Shown: one piece after another, positions 33,433 through 41,950 of the stretch
Numbering within the stretch: the first letter of the stretch is position 1
How the letters are laid out: the number at the start of each line of letters is the position of its first letter
Assembly (NCBI GenBank): GCA_902492895.1
Contig: CABUNG010000001.1
Coordinates: 62,001 to 126,000, forward strand
DNA from: an uncultured Oscillospiraceae bacterium
GTDB lineage: Bacteria > Bacillota > Clostridia > Oscillospirales > Acutalibacteraceae
Direction of reading: 5' to 3'
DNA length: 64,000 nucleotides
Made by a program: the position numbers and the translations under genes
The notes under the pieces: model-generated
What the model saw: the letters and a program-made list of their open reading frames with translations, nothing else
Database searches by the model: none
Told to the model about the DNA's origin: nothing

Positions 33433-33484
33433 CGTCTATATGGACACATTCATTATCCGTATCCCTGAGTCCGTATTCTGGAAG

Positions 33485-34120
33485 TCAGGGAGCCAAAGGA
33501 CCGGCATCTCCAAACGGATCCGGCTCGCCGTCGATGAACTCGCGGGGGTTCGCTCGGATGTATTCCACGCAGCGGTCGAGAGGCTTTTCCTCCTCGGCGG
33601 CCTCGAGAAAATCGGCATGGAGCTGGGCGAGCGTCTCGGCGTTGCCCTCCATGTCGGCGATCTGCTCTTTGGCCTCCCGCAGGGCGGTCCCGCAGCGGGG
33701 AGCGCCGATCAGATCCATGCCGTCGGCGGCCAGCTCATCGAAGACGGAGGAAGCGCTCGCATAGAGATCCTCAAAACTGCCTTCGTCCAGCTCCTTGCAG
33801 AGCAGCCAGACGCTGTAGACCGCCGCGCGGCCGCGGGAGAGCAGGGGGATGGTATGATAGGGATCGGGCCGCCGCCGGTCCTGCTTCTCGAGCAGATTGG
33901 CGACCACGGCGTCGACGAGGTCCTCGTCCGGAATGGAGGCGAGGGTATCCTCATCGAGGGTTTTGTACAGACGGCCCAGACGGGCGGCCCGGCTGTCCGC
34001 ATCCTTGTGGCGGTTGCCCCAAAGATACAGACCCACGAGCGCAGCCATAAAGACCAGGATCAGCAGGTAATAACCGGGCTGTCCGGCGTCAAAAAAGCCG
34101 GCGACGGGAATGAGATTCAT
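33485..34120 (-). CDS. Membrane-anchored protein with DMP19/DUF4375-like domain
   Basis: The 211-residue protein has one N-terminal membrane helix (about 17-36), then a cytoplasmic helical domain resembling the DMP19/DUF4375 family: YHTIPLLSRGRAAVYSVWLL, then LDEGSFEDLYASASSVFDEL and DLIGAPRCGTALREA. Some members mimic DNA; the role of most is unknown. AGAAAGGAAG precedes the ATG. It lies 39 bases after rsmI and may be cotranscribed. Confidence 0.65.
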   Translation of the reverse strand: MNLIPVAGFFDAGQPGYYLLILVFMAALVGLYLWGNRHKDADSRAARLGRLYKTLDEDTLASIPDEDLVDAVVANLLEKQDRRRPDPYHTIPLLSRGRAAVYSVWLLCKELDEGSFEDLYASASSVFDELAADGMDLIGAPRCGTALREAKEQIADMEGNAETLAQLHADFLEAAEEEKPLDRCVEYIRANPREFIDGEPDPFGDAGPLAP

Positions 34121-34159
34121 ATAACGTCTTCCTTTCTGTATGGCTTGGAACGGAAACGC

Positions 34160-35011
34160 TCAGTCCATCCGCGTTTCATCGGATGGCCGCGTGAGGCGGC
34201 GGTAAATATCGCCCTTTTTCAGCCCCGTCTCCGCCGCGGCCCGCTTCGCAGCATCCGAGGGAGAAAGTCCCTCCGTGTCCATCAGCTGGGCAGCGAGCGC
34301 CACGGCCGTCTCTTCATCCGGGATGTCCGCCTCCGGAGGAGAAGCCCCTTCCAGAATCAGCACGAACTCGCCCCGCGGCGGGCCGGCGGTATACCGCTCT
34401 ACAGCGGCGGCGAGGGTCGTCGGGAAAATTTCCTCGTGCAGCTTGGTGAGTTCCCGGGCCAGAACGATGTTCCGATCCCCGAAAGCGGCGAGAAGATCGT
34501 GCAGAGTGGTGAGCAGCTTGTGAGGCGCTTCATAGAAAATCATGGTGCGCTGCTCACCCGCCAGGGAAGCCAGATGGTCCCGGCGGGCGCGGCGGTTGAC
34601 GCTCAGGAATCCCTCGAAAGTAAAACGGCCGGTCGGAAGCCCCGAAAGCGCCAGAGCCGTGAGCGCGGCGGTCGGGCCGGGTGCGGCGGTGACGGGGATC
34701 TGCCGTTCGTGGCAGATGGCCACCAAATCCTGCCCCGGATCCGAGATGGCCGGCATCCCCGCATCGGTGACCAGAACGGCATTCTCACCCGCCAGAAGGC
34801 GGGCGGCGATCTGTTCGCCGCGTTCCCGCTTGTTATGCTCGAAATAGCTGACCAGCGGCTTTTTGATGCCGAAATGCGTCAGCAGGCCGAGCGTGACCCG
34901 GGTATCCTCTGCGGCGATGAAATCGCAGGCCTCGAGAGCGGCGAGAGCCCGGGGGGAGAGATCGGAGAGGTTGCCGATGGGGGTGCCCACCAGCGTCAGG
35001 GTGCCGGGCAT
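34160..35011 (-). CDS. rsmI: 16S rRNA (cytidine1402-2'-O)-methyltransferase
   Basis: RsmI methylates the ribose of C1402 in 16S rRNA using S-adenosylmethionine. The 283-residue product has the family motifs LTLVGTPIGNLSDLSPRA, AAEDTRVT, LVTDAGMPAISDPG and YEAPHKL. The start ATG at 35011 follows AAGGAGG and overlaps the trmN6-like gene by 16 bases, a pairing common in Clostridia. Confidence 0.95.
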   Translation of the reverse strand: MPGTLTLVGTPIGNLSDLSPRALAALEACDFIAAEDTRVTLGLLTHFGIKKPLVSYFEHNKRERGEQIAARLLAGENAVLVTDAGMPAISDPGQDLVAICHERQIPVTAAPGPTAALTALALSGLPTGRFTFEGFLSVNRRARRDHLASLAGEQRTMIFYEAPHKLLTTLHDLLAAFGDRNIVLARELTKLHEEIFPTTLAAAVERYTAGPPRGEFVLILEGASPPEADIPDEETAVALAAQLMDTEGLSPSDAAKRAAAETGLKKGDIYRRLTRPSDETRMD

Positions 35012-35748
35012 GCGGCCGCCTCCTTTACAAAATCGATATCCGCCGAGAAAAGCGGCGGCAGAACGTCCAGCCCGGGCCTGCCGTTTTTCCGGGCCTCGCA
35101 TAAAAACAGGAACGGCGCGGAGCCGGGGGTATGATGGGCGAAGCCGAGGCGTTTGGGCTCGAGCCTCGCCTGGCGCAAGACAGACAGAACATCCGCCAGC
35201 CGCTCCGGACGGTGGCACAGGCAGAAGCGGCCGCCGTTTTTCAGAAGCCGGGCGGCGCTTTCGCACAAATCCCGCAGCCCGGTCGGAGATTCGTGCCGGG
35301 CCAGGAGCCGCTCCGGGCTGTGACTCTTGCGGCCCGTTCCGGCGGCAAAATAGGGCGGGTTGCAGGTCACCCGGTCATAGCGGCCCGCCTCGAGCAAGGG
35401 CGCAAGGCGGGACCAGTCGGCCTGGATGACCTGGATGCGGCCGGTGAGGCCGTTTTCCGAGACGGAGCGGGCGGCGAGGGCCGCAGCTTGTGCATCCAGT
35501 TCCACGGCGTCGATGGGAGGCGCATCGGGATGGCGGGGAACCGTGTGCCACTGCAGGGGCAGGATGCCGCTGCCGGTGCCGAGATCGCAGATGCGTTCCC
35601 GATCCCGAACCGTTCCCCAGGCGGGTGGACGGGAGAAGGCGGCGAGAAGCAGGGCGTCCGCCCCAAAGGTGCAGCCGTCGCTTACGTAGACGAACCGTCC
35701 GCCGCCGAGACATTCCGTCCGCGCTGCCGGATTCCTTTCCGGTTCCAT
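34996..35748 (-). CDS. trmN6: tRNA1(Val) (adenine37-N6)-methyltransferase-like protein
   Basis: The 250-residue methyltransferase has the SAM motif ICDLGTGSGILPL (53-65), the catalytic NPPY (130-133) of N6-adenine or glutamine methyltransferases, and the TrmN6/YfiC start YVSDGCTFGADALLLAAF. It methylates A37 of valine tRNA in E. coli; substrate here is by family. It is coupled to rsmI. Confidence 0.9.
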   Translation of the reverse strand: MEPERNPAARTECLGGGRFVYVSDGCTFGADALLLAAFSRPPAWGTVRDRERICDLGTGSGILPLQWHTVPRHPDAPPIDAVELDAQAAALAARSVSENGLTGRIQVIQADWSRLAPLLEAGRYDRVTCNPPYFAAGTGRKSHSPERLLARHESPTGLRDLCESAARLLKNGGRFCLCHRPERLADVLSVLRQARLEPKRLGFAHHTPGSAPFLFLCEARKNGRPGLDVLPPLFSADIDFVKEAAACPAP

Positions 35749-35778
35749 GCAATCCCGCCTTTCCGCAGCCGCCCATTA

Positions 35779-35817
35779 TAAAAACTGCCGGGCGGCACCA
35801 AATGGCCGCCCGGCAGT
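35779..35817 (-). terminator. Terminator after the ferredoxin gene
   Basis: A perfect 13-bp stem (35784-35796 with 35805-35817) is followed on the minus strand by TTTTTAT. Confidence 0.8.
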
Positions 35818-35861
35818 GCTGCACCTGAACATGAATTGACTGTTCCGGGCAACAAACCCGA

Positions 35862-36032
35862 TCAGTCGGCCTGGGGAGCTCCTACGGGGCAAACGTCCGC
35901 GCAGCTGCCGCACTCGGTGCAGACATCCGCGTTGATCTCATATTTGCCGTCGCCCTCAGAGATCGCCGAAACGGGGCATTCCGCCTCGCAGGCACCGCAA
36001 GCGATGCAGTCGTCACTGATTTTATAAGCCAT
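35862..36032 (-). CDS. 2[4Fe-4S] ferredoxin
   Basis: The 56-residue clostridial ferredoxin has two full cluster motifs, CIACGACEAECP and CTECGSCADVCP, in the usual order and length. It carries low-potential electrons in the cytoplasm. The ATG at 36032 follows AAGGAGGTG. It has its own promoter and terminator, so it is a single-gene unit. It could exchange electrons with the Rnf-type system elsewhere in the window, but nothing links them directly. Confidence 0.96.
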   Translation of the reverse strand: MAYKISDDCIACGACEAECPVSAISEGDGKYEINADVCTECGSCADVCPVGAPQAD

Positions 36033-36065
36033 GTAAAACAGCACCTCCTTTTTATGTTCCTCTTC

Positions 36066-36093
36066 ATCATACCATAAACCCGAAAAAAATCAA
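36066..36093 (-). promoter_or_regulatory. Promoter of the ferredoxin gene
   Basis: On the minus strand TTGATT (36088-36093) and TATGAT (36066-36071) are 16 bases apart, with TGG before the -10 box. Confidence 0.6.
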
Positions 36094-36189
36094 CTGGAAA
36101 ATGGGGCGTCCGGCGGAAAATTCCCGGTTTCGACAAAGTTTTCAAAACCCGCCTGTGCAATTTGGGAAGGATTTTGCTTCCGTTCCCCC

Positions 36190-36219
36190 TTGCGCTCGGC
36201 AGGGGACTCAAGGTATAAT
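36190..36219 (+). promoter_or_regulatory. Promoter of dnaD
   Basis: TTGCGC (36190-36195) and a consensus TATAAT (36214-36219) are 18 bases apart. Confidence 0.55.
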
Positions 36220-36310
36220 AGAAGGTATTCTCCGGATGGCTCCGGTTCGTCCGGCTAGGACGGCCGGATACCGGAGGGAATGACCGGCGGGAAAGGGAGT
36301 CAGGACAGCC

Positions 36311-37306
36311 GTGGAGTATCGATGGAACGTGGAAGCAATGGGTGAGGTCTTTGCTCTTCCCGCCGCTGTGGTGGACAAACATATCCGTCTGGCCGGATCG
36401 GCACAGCTCAAGGTGCTGCTGTGGCTGTCCCGTGCGGGCGGCGGGGTGTTCGATCCCGACAGCTGCGGGAAGGCTATCGGCCTGTCCGCGGCCGACTGCA
36501 CGGATGCCCTTCAGTATTGGATGGAAACCGGCATACTGGTGCCGGCGGACGCCTGCGCGGGTCCGGCGGCAGACCCGGCCCCCGCGCGGCCGGCCAAAGC
36601 GGCGCCGCCGTCCCGTGCCGAGCCTGAGCGGCCGGTCCGGGCGGCCCGGCCCCGGGCGGTCAAGCCGCAGATGCCCGAGGTGATCAAACGCCGGGAAAGC
36701 AGCGGGGAGTTCGGGTATCTGCTGGACACGGTTTCGGCCCGATTCGGCCGGCCGCTGTCCCCGGGCGATATGGAGACGCTGCTGTATCTTTACGACAGCG
36801 CCGGCCTGCCCGCCGAGGTGATTCTGATGGTGGTCGCGTATGCGGCCTCGGAAGAGAAGCTCAACATACGGTATATCGAAAGCGTCGCACTCGATTGGGC
36901 GGACAAGGGGTTTGTCACCATCGCCGCCGCCGAAGAGCATCTCTGCCGCCTCGAGCATCGGCGGGAGGCCTGGACACGGGTGCAGTCCCTGTGCGAACTG
37001 GCCAAGGGATCGAGCGTCGGCGCGATGGAGACCGCCGCCAAGTGGTTTTACGACTGGCGGATGGACGAGGGTGCCGTCCGGCTTGCCTATGATCGCTGTG
37101 TGGAAAAAACGGGCAAGTTCCAATACAAATATATGGACCGGATTCTGGAAAATTGGCATCTCGACGGCATCGATACCGCGGAAAAGGCGATGGCCGGGGA
37201 AGCCGCTCCGAAACACAAGGGCAAAACCGGCAAGGAAACCTCGATGAATCTGGACGAATATGAAAAAATGGTGCAGCAGTACGTACCGGTCTATAGGAAG
37301 GATTGA
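36311..37306 (+). CDS. DnaD-domain replication initiation protein
   Basis: The 331-residue protein has an N-terminal winged-helix part (to about 80), a Pro/Ala-rich linker (about 80-115) and two DnaD/DnaB_2-type helical domains (FGYLLDTVSARFGRPLSPGD and later AWTRVQSLCELAKGSSVGAM), ending with the expected WF/W-rich element KWFYDWRMDEGAV. Such proteins help load the replicative helicase in Firmicutes. The start is GTG at 36311. The DnaI-like loader follows with coupled translation. Confidence 0.9.
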   Translation: MEYRWNVEAMGEVFALPAAVVDKHIRLAGSAQLKVLLWLSRAGGGVFDPDSCGKAIGLSAADCTDALQYWMETGILVPADACAGPAADPAPARPAKAAPPSRAEPERPVRAARPRAVKPQMPEVIKRRESSGEFGYLLDTVSARFGRPLSPGDMETLLYLYDSAGLPAEVILMVVAYAASEEKLNIRYIESVALDWADKGFVTIAAAEEHLCRLEHRREAWTRVQSLCELAKGSSVGAMETAAKWFYDWRMDEGAVRLAYDRCVEKTGKFQYKYMDRILENWHLDGIDTAEKAMAGEAAPKHKGKTGKETSMNLDEYEKMVQQYVPVYRKD

Positions 37307-37311
37307 GGGCG

Positions 37312-38310
37312 GTGGCTTACACCCGGGATATCTATGAGGAGGCCATGGCGGAGCTCGAGTCCCGCCGGGCGGAAGCCCATGCCGCGGCCGCCGCACTGCG
37401 GGAACGGGCGCTGGAAAAAGCGCCGCGGCTGCGGGAGATCGAAACCGCGCTGGCCGGAGCCTCTTACCAGGTGGCGCGGGCGGTGCTTGACGGCGGGGAT
37501 GTGGACGCCGAAATCGAACGGATCAAGAAGGAAAATTTGGCGCTGCAGGCGGAAATGGCCGCCCTGCTGCGGGAACAAGGCGAACAGGCCGCGGATTTCG
37601 AGCCGGTACATACCTGTTCCCGCTGCCGGGATACCGGGTATGCGGACGGTAAAATCTGCACCTGTTTGGAACAGCTGCTGCGGGAGGCGGCCTGCCGCCG
37701 GCTGAGCCGCACCTCGCATATGACGCTTACCCGCTTTGAGGACATGGACCTCGCGTATTATCCGGACGATCCCGATCCCCGGACCGGGCTCTCGCCCCGC
37801 GAGCGGATGCGGGGCGTAATCGATTATTGCCGCTGCTACGCTGCGGATTTTGTTGCGGGCGCCCAGAGCCTGCTGCTCAGGGGGCCGACCGGAACGGGGA
37901 AGACCCACGTTTCCCTTGCCATTGCCCGCCTCGTCGCGGAAAAGGGATACTCGGTCGTATACGGACCGGCCCAGCAGCTGTTGAGGCAGCTGGAAAACGA
38001 GCATTTCGGCCGGATGGACGGAGACAGCGCGGAAACCCTCGAGAACTGCGACCTGCTGATCCTCGACGATTTGGGAACCGAATTTTCGAGCCCGTTTTAC
38101 ACATCGTGTGTCTATAATATCATTAACGGGCGGATGCTGGCTGGCCGGACCACTGTGGTGAGCACCAATCTGAACCAGCAGGAACTGCTCACCCGGTATG
38201 GGGAGCAGACGACATCCCGCATCACCGGGACGTTCCAGCCTCTGTTTTTCGCGGGGCAGGACATCCGCCAGCTCAAGCTCCAGCAGCAGATTCTCGGGAA
38301 ACGGCCGTAA
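37312..38310 (+). CDS. DnaI/DnaC-type helicase loader ATPase
   Basis: The 332-residue AAA+ protein has an N-terminal helical, Glu-rich part, a zinc-binding motif CSRCRDTGYADGKICTC, Walker A GPTGTGKT (191-198), Walker B LLILDDLGTEF and sensor STNLNQQEL, as in DnaI/DnaC helicase loaders and IstB relatives. GTG at 37312 is favoured as the start because AAGGA lies nine bases upstream; a TTG at 37303 overlaps the dnaD stop. The pairing with the DnaD-domain gene supports a primosome role. Confidence 0.92.
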   Translation: MAYTRDIYEEAMAELESRRAEAHAAAAALRERALEKAPRLREIETALAGASYQVARAVLDGGDVDAEIERIKKENLALQAEMAALLREQGEQAADFEPVHTCSRCRDTGYADGKICTCLEQLLREAACRRLSRTSHMTLTRFEDMDLAYYPDDPDPRTGLSPRERMRGVIDYCRCYAADFVAGAQSLLLRGPTGTGKTHVSLAIARLVAEKGYSVVYGPAQQLLRQLENEHFGRMDGDSAETLENCDLLILDDLGTEFSSPFYTSCVYNIINGRMLAGRTTVVSTNLNQQELLTRYGEQTTSRITGTFQPLFFAGQDIRQLKLQQQILGKRP

Positions 38311-38338
38311 CCGGATGGTTACAAATTTGTCAGTCTTC

Positions 38339-38367
38339 TTGACTTATATACCGATATTCGGTACAAT
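38339..38367 (+). promoter_or_regulatory. Promoter of the pseudokinase gene
   Basis: TTGACT (38339-38344) and TACAAT (38362-38367) are 17 bases apart. Confidence 0.65.
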
Positions 38368-38411
38368 GCGAGTGCATTTGGAACAAAAGCCCATTTAAGG
38401 GAGGCTGTACG

Positions 38412-40112
38412 ATGGCGAATCAGGATGAACGATGTATGGGCTGCATGAGTCCGCTGCCGGCTGGCAGGGAGGCGTGCGGCGTATGCGGTTATCCGGCCGG
38501 AGGCATCAATCCGGAGACGTATCTGCAGGTGCGCACGCTGCTTTCCGGCCGCTATCTGGTCGGGCGGGTGTTGGAGGCCGGCGGCGACAGTGCGCTGTAC
38601 ATCGGATATGACCAGGTGCAGGAAGCGCCGGTCCAGATCCGGGAGTTTTTCCCCGAAACGCTGTGCGGGCGGGGAGAAAATGGCCGGATTGCGCTGCTGG
38701 CGGGCTGTGAAACCGCGTTTGCGGATATGCTCGAAAAATTCCGCAGCCATGCCCGTGTCCTCGCGCGCCTGCGCGATGTGCCGACCATGATCCCGCTCTA
38801 CGACATCTTCGAGGAGAACGGCACCTCCTATACCGTCAGCGAAAAAGTGGAGGGCGTCACCCTGGAGAGCCGGCTTCGCCAATTGGGCGGCCGGATGAGC
38901 TGGGACGAGGCCAGACCTCTTTTCATGCCGCTGTTTTCGGCGCTGTCGGCCATTCACTCGGCGGGACTGTATCATCTGGGCATTTGTCCGGCCAATATTC
39001 TCATCGGGTCCGACGGACGTCCGCATTTTCAAAACTTTCTGCTGCCCGAGGCGCATATGGTCGGGACCGATCTCAAGCCCCAGCTGATGGCGGGATATGC
39101 GGCTCCGGAGCAGTACGAGCTGGATCAGCGGTACACGGCCGCAACCGATGTGTACGGCATGGCGGCGACGATATTTGCGGTGCTGACGGGGAATCCGCCC
39201 GCTGACGGAGCAGTCCGCGCCCGGGAAGCGGCGGATCTGCTCATGCCCGCGGACGTGGCGAAGGAACTGCCTGCGCATGTCAAAACGGCGTTGTTCCACG
39301 CCCTGCAGGTGCAACCGGACAAGCGGATCGCCACGGTTGACCAGCTGCGGGACCGGCTGTCCGCGGCCCCGTCTGTGACGGCGCTTCTGAAAGAGGAACC
39401 GAAAGCCGTGAAGAAACCGGAACCGGAGAAAACGCCGGAGCCGCCAAAAAAACACAACCGTCTTAAAATCGGCCTCTTGATTTTCCTGGCGGTTTTTATC
39501 GTGCTGCTGCTGATGGCCTTCGGCGTTCTGCTGATCTTGTTCCCCGACATGTTCGGAGGAGGAAGCGATACGTCGAGCGCGGTTTCTGTAGAAAGCGTTC
39601 CGGGAATATCGTCCACGGACACGCCGAGCAGCCAGCCGTCGGGAGAGGATCCGCTGAGCTTTTTCGCCGTTACCGACGTGACGGGTAAAAACTATTACGA
39701 CGTCAAAGACGGTAAGCTTAACGGCGAAATGACCTTGGAAATAGCCGGAAAGCAGTATTCCGATAAGGCCAAGGGCACCATTCTGTCCCAAGAACCGGCC
39801 GGGGAGGAACGGGCCAAAAAGGGCACGGCTATCAAGGTGATCATCAGCGACGGTCCGCAGCAAAAGGATCTGCCGGATCTGGCCGGCTGGCCGGAACAAT
39901 ACGCCAAGGCTTACCTGGAGGCCCTCGGCTACCGGGTGGAAACCATTTATCTCGAGGTATCCGAATACGATAAGGGTCTTGTGCAGGAGACCTCCCCCGC
40001 CAAGGATTCCAAGGTGGAAGAGGGGGATACGATCATCCTGCGTGTGTCGAATCAGGAACAGGTCGCTTCCGATCCGCCCGCGAGTTCCAACAGCGGCGGA
40101 TGGTGGTGGTAA
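38412..40112 (+). CDS. PASTA-domain membrane pseudokinase with N-terminal zinc ribbon
   Basis: The 566-residue protein has a zinc ribbon (C8, C11, C22, C25), a Hanks-type kinase fold (about 45-320), one membrane helix (352-378) and two PASTA-like extracellular repeats (about 410-475 and 478-545). The catalytic sites are lost: VAIK is VQIR (Arg77), HRD is HLG (188-190) and DFG is FQNF (206-209). Fold-keeping parts such as PANI and YAAPEQY remain. It is therefore probably a pseudokinase derived from the clostridial zinc-ribbon kinases. PASTA domains bind muropeptides in Stk/PknB proteins, suggesting a wall-sensing or scaffold role. The tail ends in GGWWW. Confidence 0.87.
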   Translation: MANQDERCMGCMSPLPAGREACGVCGYPAGGINPETYLQVRTLLSGRYLVGRVLEAGGDSALYIGYDQVQEAPVQIREFFPETLCGRGENGRIALLAGCETAFADMLEKFRSHARVLARLRDVPTMIPLYDIFEENGTSYTVSEKVEGVTLESRLRQLGGRMSWDEARPLFMPLFSALSAIHSAGLYHLGICPANILIGSDGRPHFQNFLLPEAHMVGTDLKPQLMAGYAAPEQYELDQRYTAATDVYGMAATIFAVLTGNPPADGAVRAREAADLLMPADVAKELPAHVKTALFHALQVQPDKRIATVDQLRDRLSAAPSVTALLKEEPKAVKKPEPEKTPEPPKKHNRLKIGLLIFLAVFIVLLLMAFGVLLILFPDMFGGGSDTSSAVSVESVPGISSTDTPSSQPSGEDPLSFFAVTDVTGKNYYDVKDGKLNGEMTLEIAGKQYSDKAKGTILSQEPAGEERAKKGTAIKVIISDGPQQKDLPDLAGWPEQYAKAYLEALGYRVETIYLEVSEYDKGLVQETSPAKDSKVEEGDTIILRVSNQEQVASDPPASSNSGGWWW

Positions 40113-40129
40113 ACCACGCGGCATATCCG

Positions 40130-40165
40130 AATCCTCCCCGGTTTTGGCCGGGGAGGATTTTGATT
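40130..40165 (+). terminator. Terminator after the pseudokinase gene
   Basis: A perfect 12-bp stem (40130-40141 with 40148-40159) is followed by TTGATTT. Confidence 0.75.
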
Positions 40166-40201
40166 TCGGCTGAAAATGCAAATGCACCGCCCAATCGTTC
40201 C

Positions 40202-40229
40202 TTGTATTTCGGCCGCCGCGGTTTATAAT
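40202..40229 (+). promoter_or_regulatory. Promoter of nagA
   Basis: TTGTAT (40202-40207) and TATAAT (40224-40229) are 16 bases apart. Confidence 0.55.
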
Positions 40230-40284
40230 AATAACGGGGACGTATACCCCTAAATGATCAAAAACAAAAACGGAGGGACGCAGT

Positions 40285-41427
40285 ATGTTGCTCAAGAACG
40301 CGGTCGTCTATAACGACGTTTTCGAGCCGGTAAAGGCGAATATTGTGGTGGAAGGGACCCGGATCCGGGCGGTGGACAACACTCAGCAGGCGGATGACGA
40401 GCTGGATCTGACGGGGCTGACGGTTATCCCGGGGCTGATCGATATGCATATCCACGGCTGTGCCGGGCATGATACGGGTGAGGCTACGCCCGAGGCACTC
40501 GAGGCGATGTCCCGCTGCCTGGTGGAGCGGGGCGTCACGTCCTTCTGCCCGACATCCATGACCCTGCCGTTTGAGGAGCTTGAACGGATTTTTGCGAATG
40601 TCGCGGAGCAGAAAGACAAGGTGACGGGGGCCTATATCCATGGCGTGAATATGGAAGGTCCTTACATTGCGATGTCGAAAAAAGGCGCGCAGAACGGCGC
40701 GTATGTCCGCTCGCCCGATAAAGAGGAATTCCGCCGCCTGTTTGACGGCTGCGGCGGCTGCATCAAGGTAGTCGATATCGCTCCGGAAACAGACGGGGCG
40801 GAGGAGTTCGTCAAAGACGTCGAGCCCATCTGCCCGGTCTCCATCGCCCACACGGCGGCGGATTACGAGCAGGCCTGCCGTGCCATCGACTGGGGCGTGC
40901 GCCACGTCACCCATCTGTACAATGCGCAGAGCGGACTGACCCACCGCGCCCCCGGCGTGGTCGGAGCGGTTTTCGACAACGCGCGCAGCCGCGGCGTACG
41001 CGCCGAGCTGATCTGCGACGGCTTCCATATCCATCCGGCCGCCCTGCGGATTGCCTTCCGGGAACTCGGGGAGGATCAGTCGGTCATCATCAGCGATTCC
41101 ATGTGCGCTGCCGGTCATGTGGACGGAGAATACGATCTCGGCGGCCAGACCGTCTATGTCAAAGACGGAAAAGCCCTGCTCGCGGACGGCACCATCGCCG
41201 CGTCCACGTCGAACGTGTATGAAGAGCTCAAAAACGTCATCCGCTTCGGCATTCCCATGAAGCAGGCGGTCAAGTCCGCGACCATCAATCCGGCTAAGGC
41301 CATCCGGGTCGACCGGGAAACCGGGTCGATTGCGCCGGGCAAGAGTGCCGATCTGCTGGTGCTCGACGACGACCTCAACATCAAGCTGGTGATGGTTCGG
41401 GGCGAAATCAAGGTCAACCGGCTGTAA
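40285..41427 (+). CDS. nagA: N-acetylglucosamine-6-phosphate deacetylase
   Basis: NagA converts GlcNAc-6-phosphate to glucosamine-6-phosphate and acetate in amino-sugar and wall recycling. The 380 residues have the family motifs GLIDMHIHGCAG, NMEGPYI, SIAHTAADY, THLYNAQSGLTHR and the catalytic Asp in IISDSMCAAG. It stands alone with its own promoter; nagB is not in the window. CGGAGGG precedes the ATG. Confidence 0.95.
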   Translation: MLLKNAVVYNDVFEPVKANIVVEGTRIRAVDNTQQADDELDLTGLTVIPGLIDMHIHGCAGHDTGEATPEALEAMSRCLVERGVTSFCPTSMTLPFEELERIFANVAEQKDKVTGAYIHGVNMEGPYIAMSKKGAQNGAYVRSPDKEEFRRLFDGCGGCIKVVDIAPETDGAEEFVKDVEPICPVSIAHTAADYEQACRAIDWGVRHVTHLYNAQSGLTHRAPGVVGAVFDNARSRGVRAELICDGFHIHPAALRIAFRELGEDQSVIISDSMCAAGHVDGEYDLGGQTVYVKDGKALLADGTIAASTSNVYEELKNVIRFGIPMKQAVKSATINPAKAIRVDRETGSIAPGKSADLLVLDDDLNIKLVMVRGEIKVNRL

Positions 41428-41454
41428 ACATTCTGTGACTTTCGGTGGGAAAAC

Positions 41455-41483
41455 TTGACTTTCACAGAAGTTTGCGGTATGCT
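41455..41483 (+). promoter_or_regulatory. Promoter of the Cys-rich small membrane protein gene
   Basis: TTGACT (41455-41460) and TATGCT (41478-41483) are 17 bases apart. Confidence 0.65.
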
Positions 41484-41540
41484 GAATCCACAGAAAAAAC
41501 GTGAAATGCCGACATTTCTGCCGAAAGGAGCGCAAACAAT

Positions 41541-41756
41541 ATGTGTGACAATAAGAATCATAAATGGATGTGTGTGGCGGTAATCGCCGCTGTGGTGGCG
41601 GCTCTGACGACCGCTGCGGTGTTCCTGCTGCGTGCAAAGGCGAAGCGGAAGGCTCTGCAGGCGTACAACGACAGCTTTGACTGCGATCTGGGAGACTGCT
41701 GCTGCGACGATTGCTGCTGCTCGGATGACGAGATGGACGAAAACCCCAACGAATAA
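41541..41756 (+). CDS. Small membrane protein with Cys/Asp-rich tail
   Basis: The 71-residue product has one membrane helix (about residues 11-30), a basic stretch (KAKRKALQ) and a C-terminal tail with seven or so Cys among Asp residues (CDLGDCCCDDCCC), then DDEMDENPNE. The basic stretch after the helix suggests the tail faces the cytoplasm. The tail could bind a metal. The gene has a good ribosome-binding site (AAAGGAG), its own promoter and its own terminator. I do not recognise the family. Confidence 0.72.
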   Translation: MCDNKNHKWMCVAVIAAVVAALTTAAVFLLRAKAKRKALQAYNDSFDCDLGDCCCDDCCCSDDEMDENPNE

Positions 41757-41770
41757 GCGTATATCGGCAG

Positions 41771-41804
41771 GCCGTCCGTGGTTTCCACGGGCGGCTGTTT
41801 TTGT
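41771..41804 (+). terminator. Terminator after the Cys-rich protein gene
   Basis: GCCGTCCGTGG (41771-41781) pairs with 41785-41795 apart from one mismatch, and TGTTTTTG follows. Confidence 0.8.
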
Positions 41805-41854
41805 TCAATCTGCAGGAACGAGCTGAATAAATTGCAAAATTAGTGTCAAAGCCC

Positions 41855-41883
41855 TTGTAAAATCGGAAAAAAATAGGTATAAT
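41855..41883 (+). promoter_or_regulatory. Promoter of purA-guaA
   Basis: TTGTAA (41855-41860) and consensus TATAAT (41878-41883) are 17 bases apart. Confidence 0.65.
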
Positions 41884-41950
41884 AAATCGTTCGCTCGCCG
41901 AATTGCGCAAAATCGGCGGATGGGGTTTGATGCCAAAGGGGGAAATGAGC

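Noticed and set aside
31584..33449. A 621-codon minus-strand open frame opposite oppF and the C-S lyase gene
   Set aside because: Both opposite genes are clear; the frame runs through the terminator region and has shadow-type composition.
35862..36032. The ferredoxin as a substitute for the missing RnfB
   Set aside because: It is a plain soluble 56-residue ferredoxin with its own promoter 27 kb away; it lacks the RnfB membrane helix and extra cluster domain.
38319..40295. A 658-codon minus-strand open frame opposite the pseudokinase gene
   Set aside because: It has no domain and covers a plus-strand gene with promoter, ribosome-binding site and terminator.
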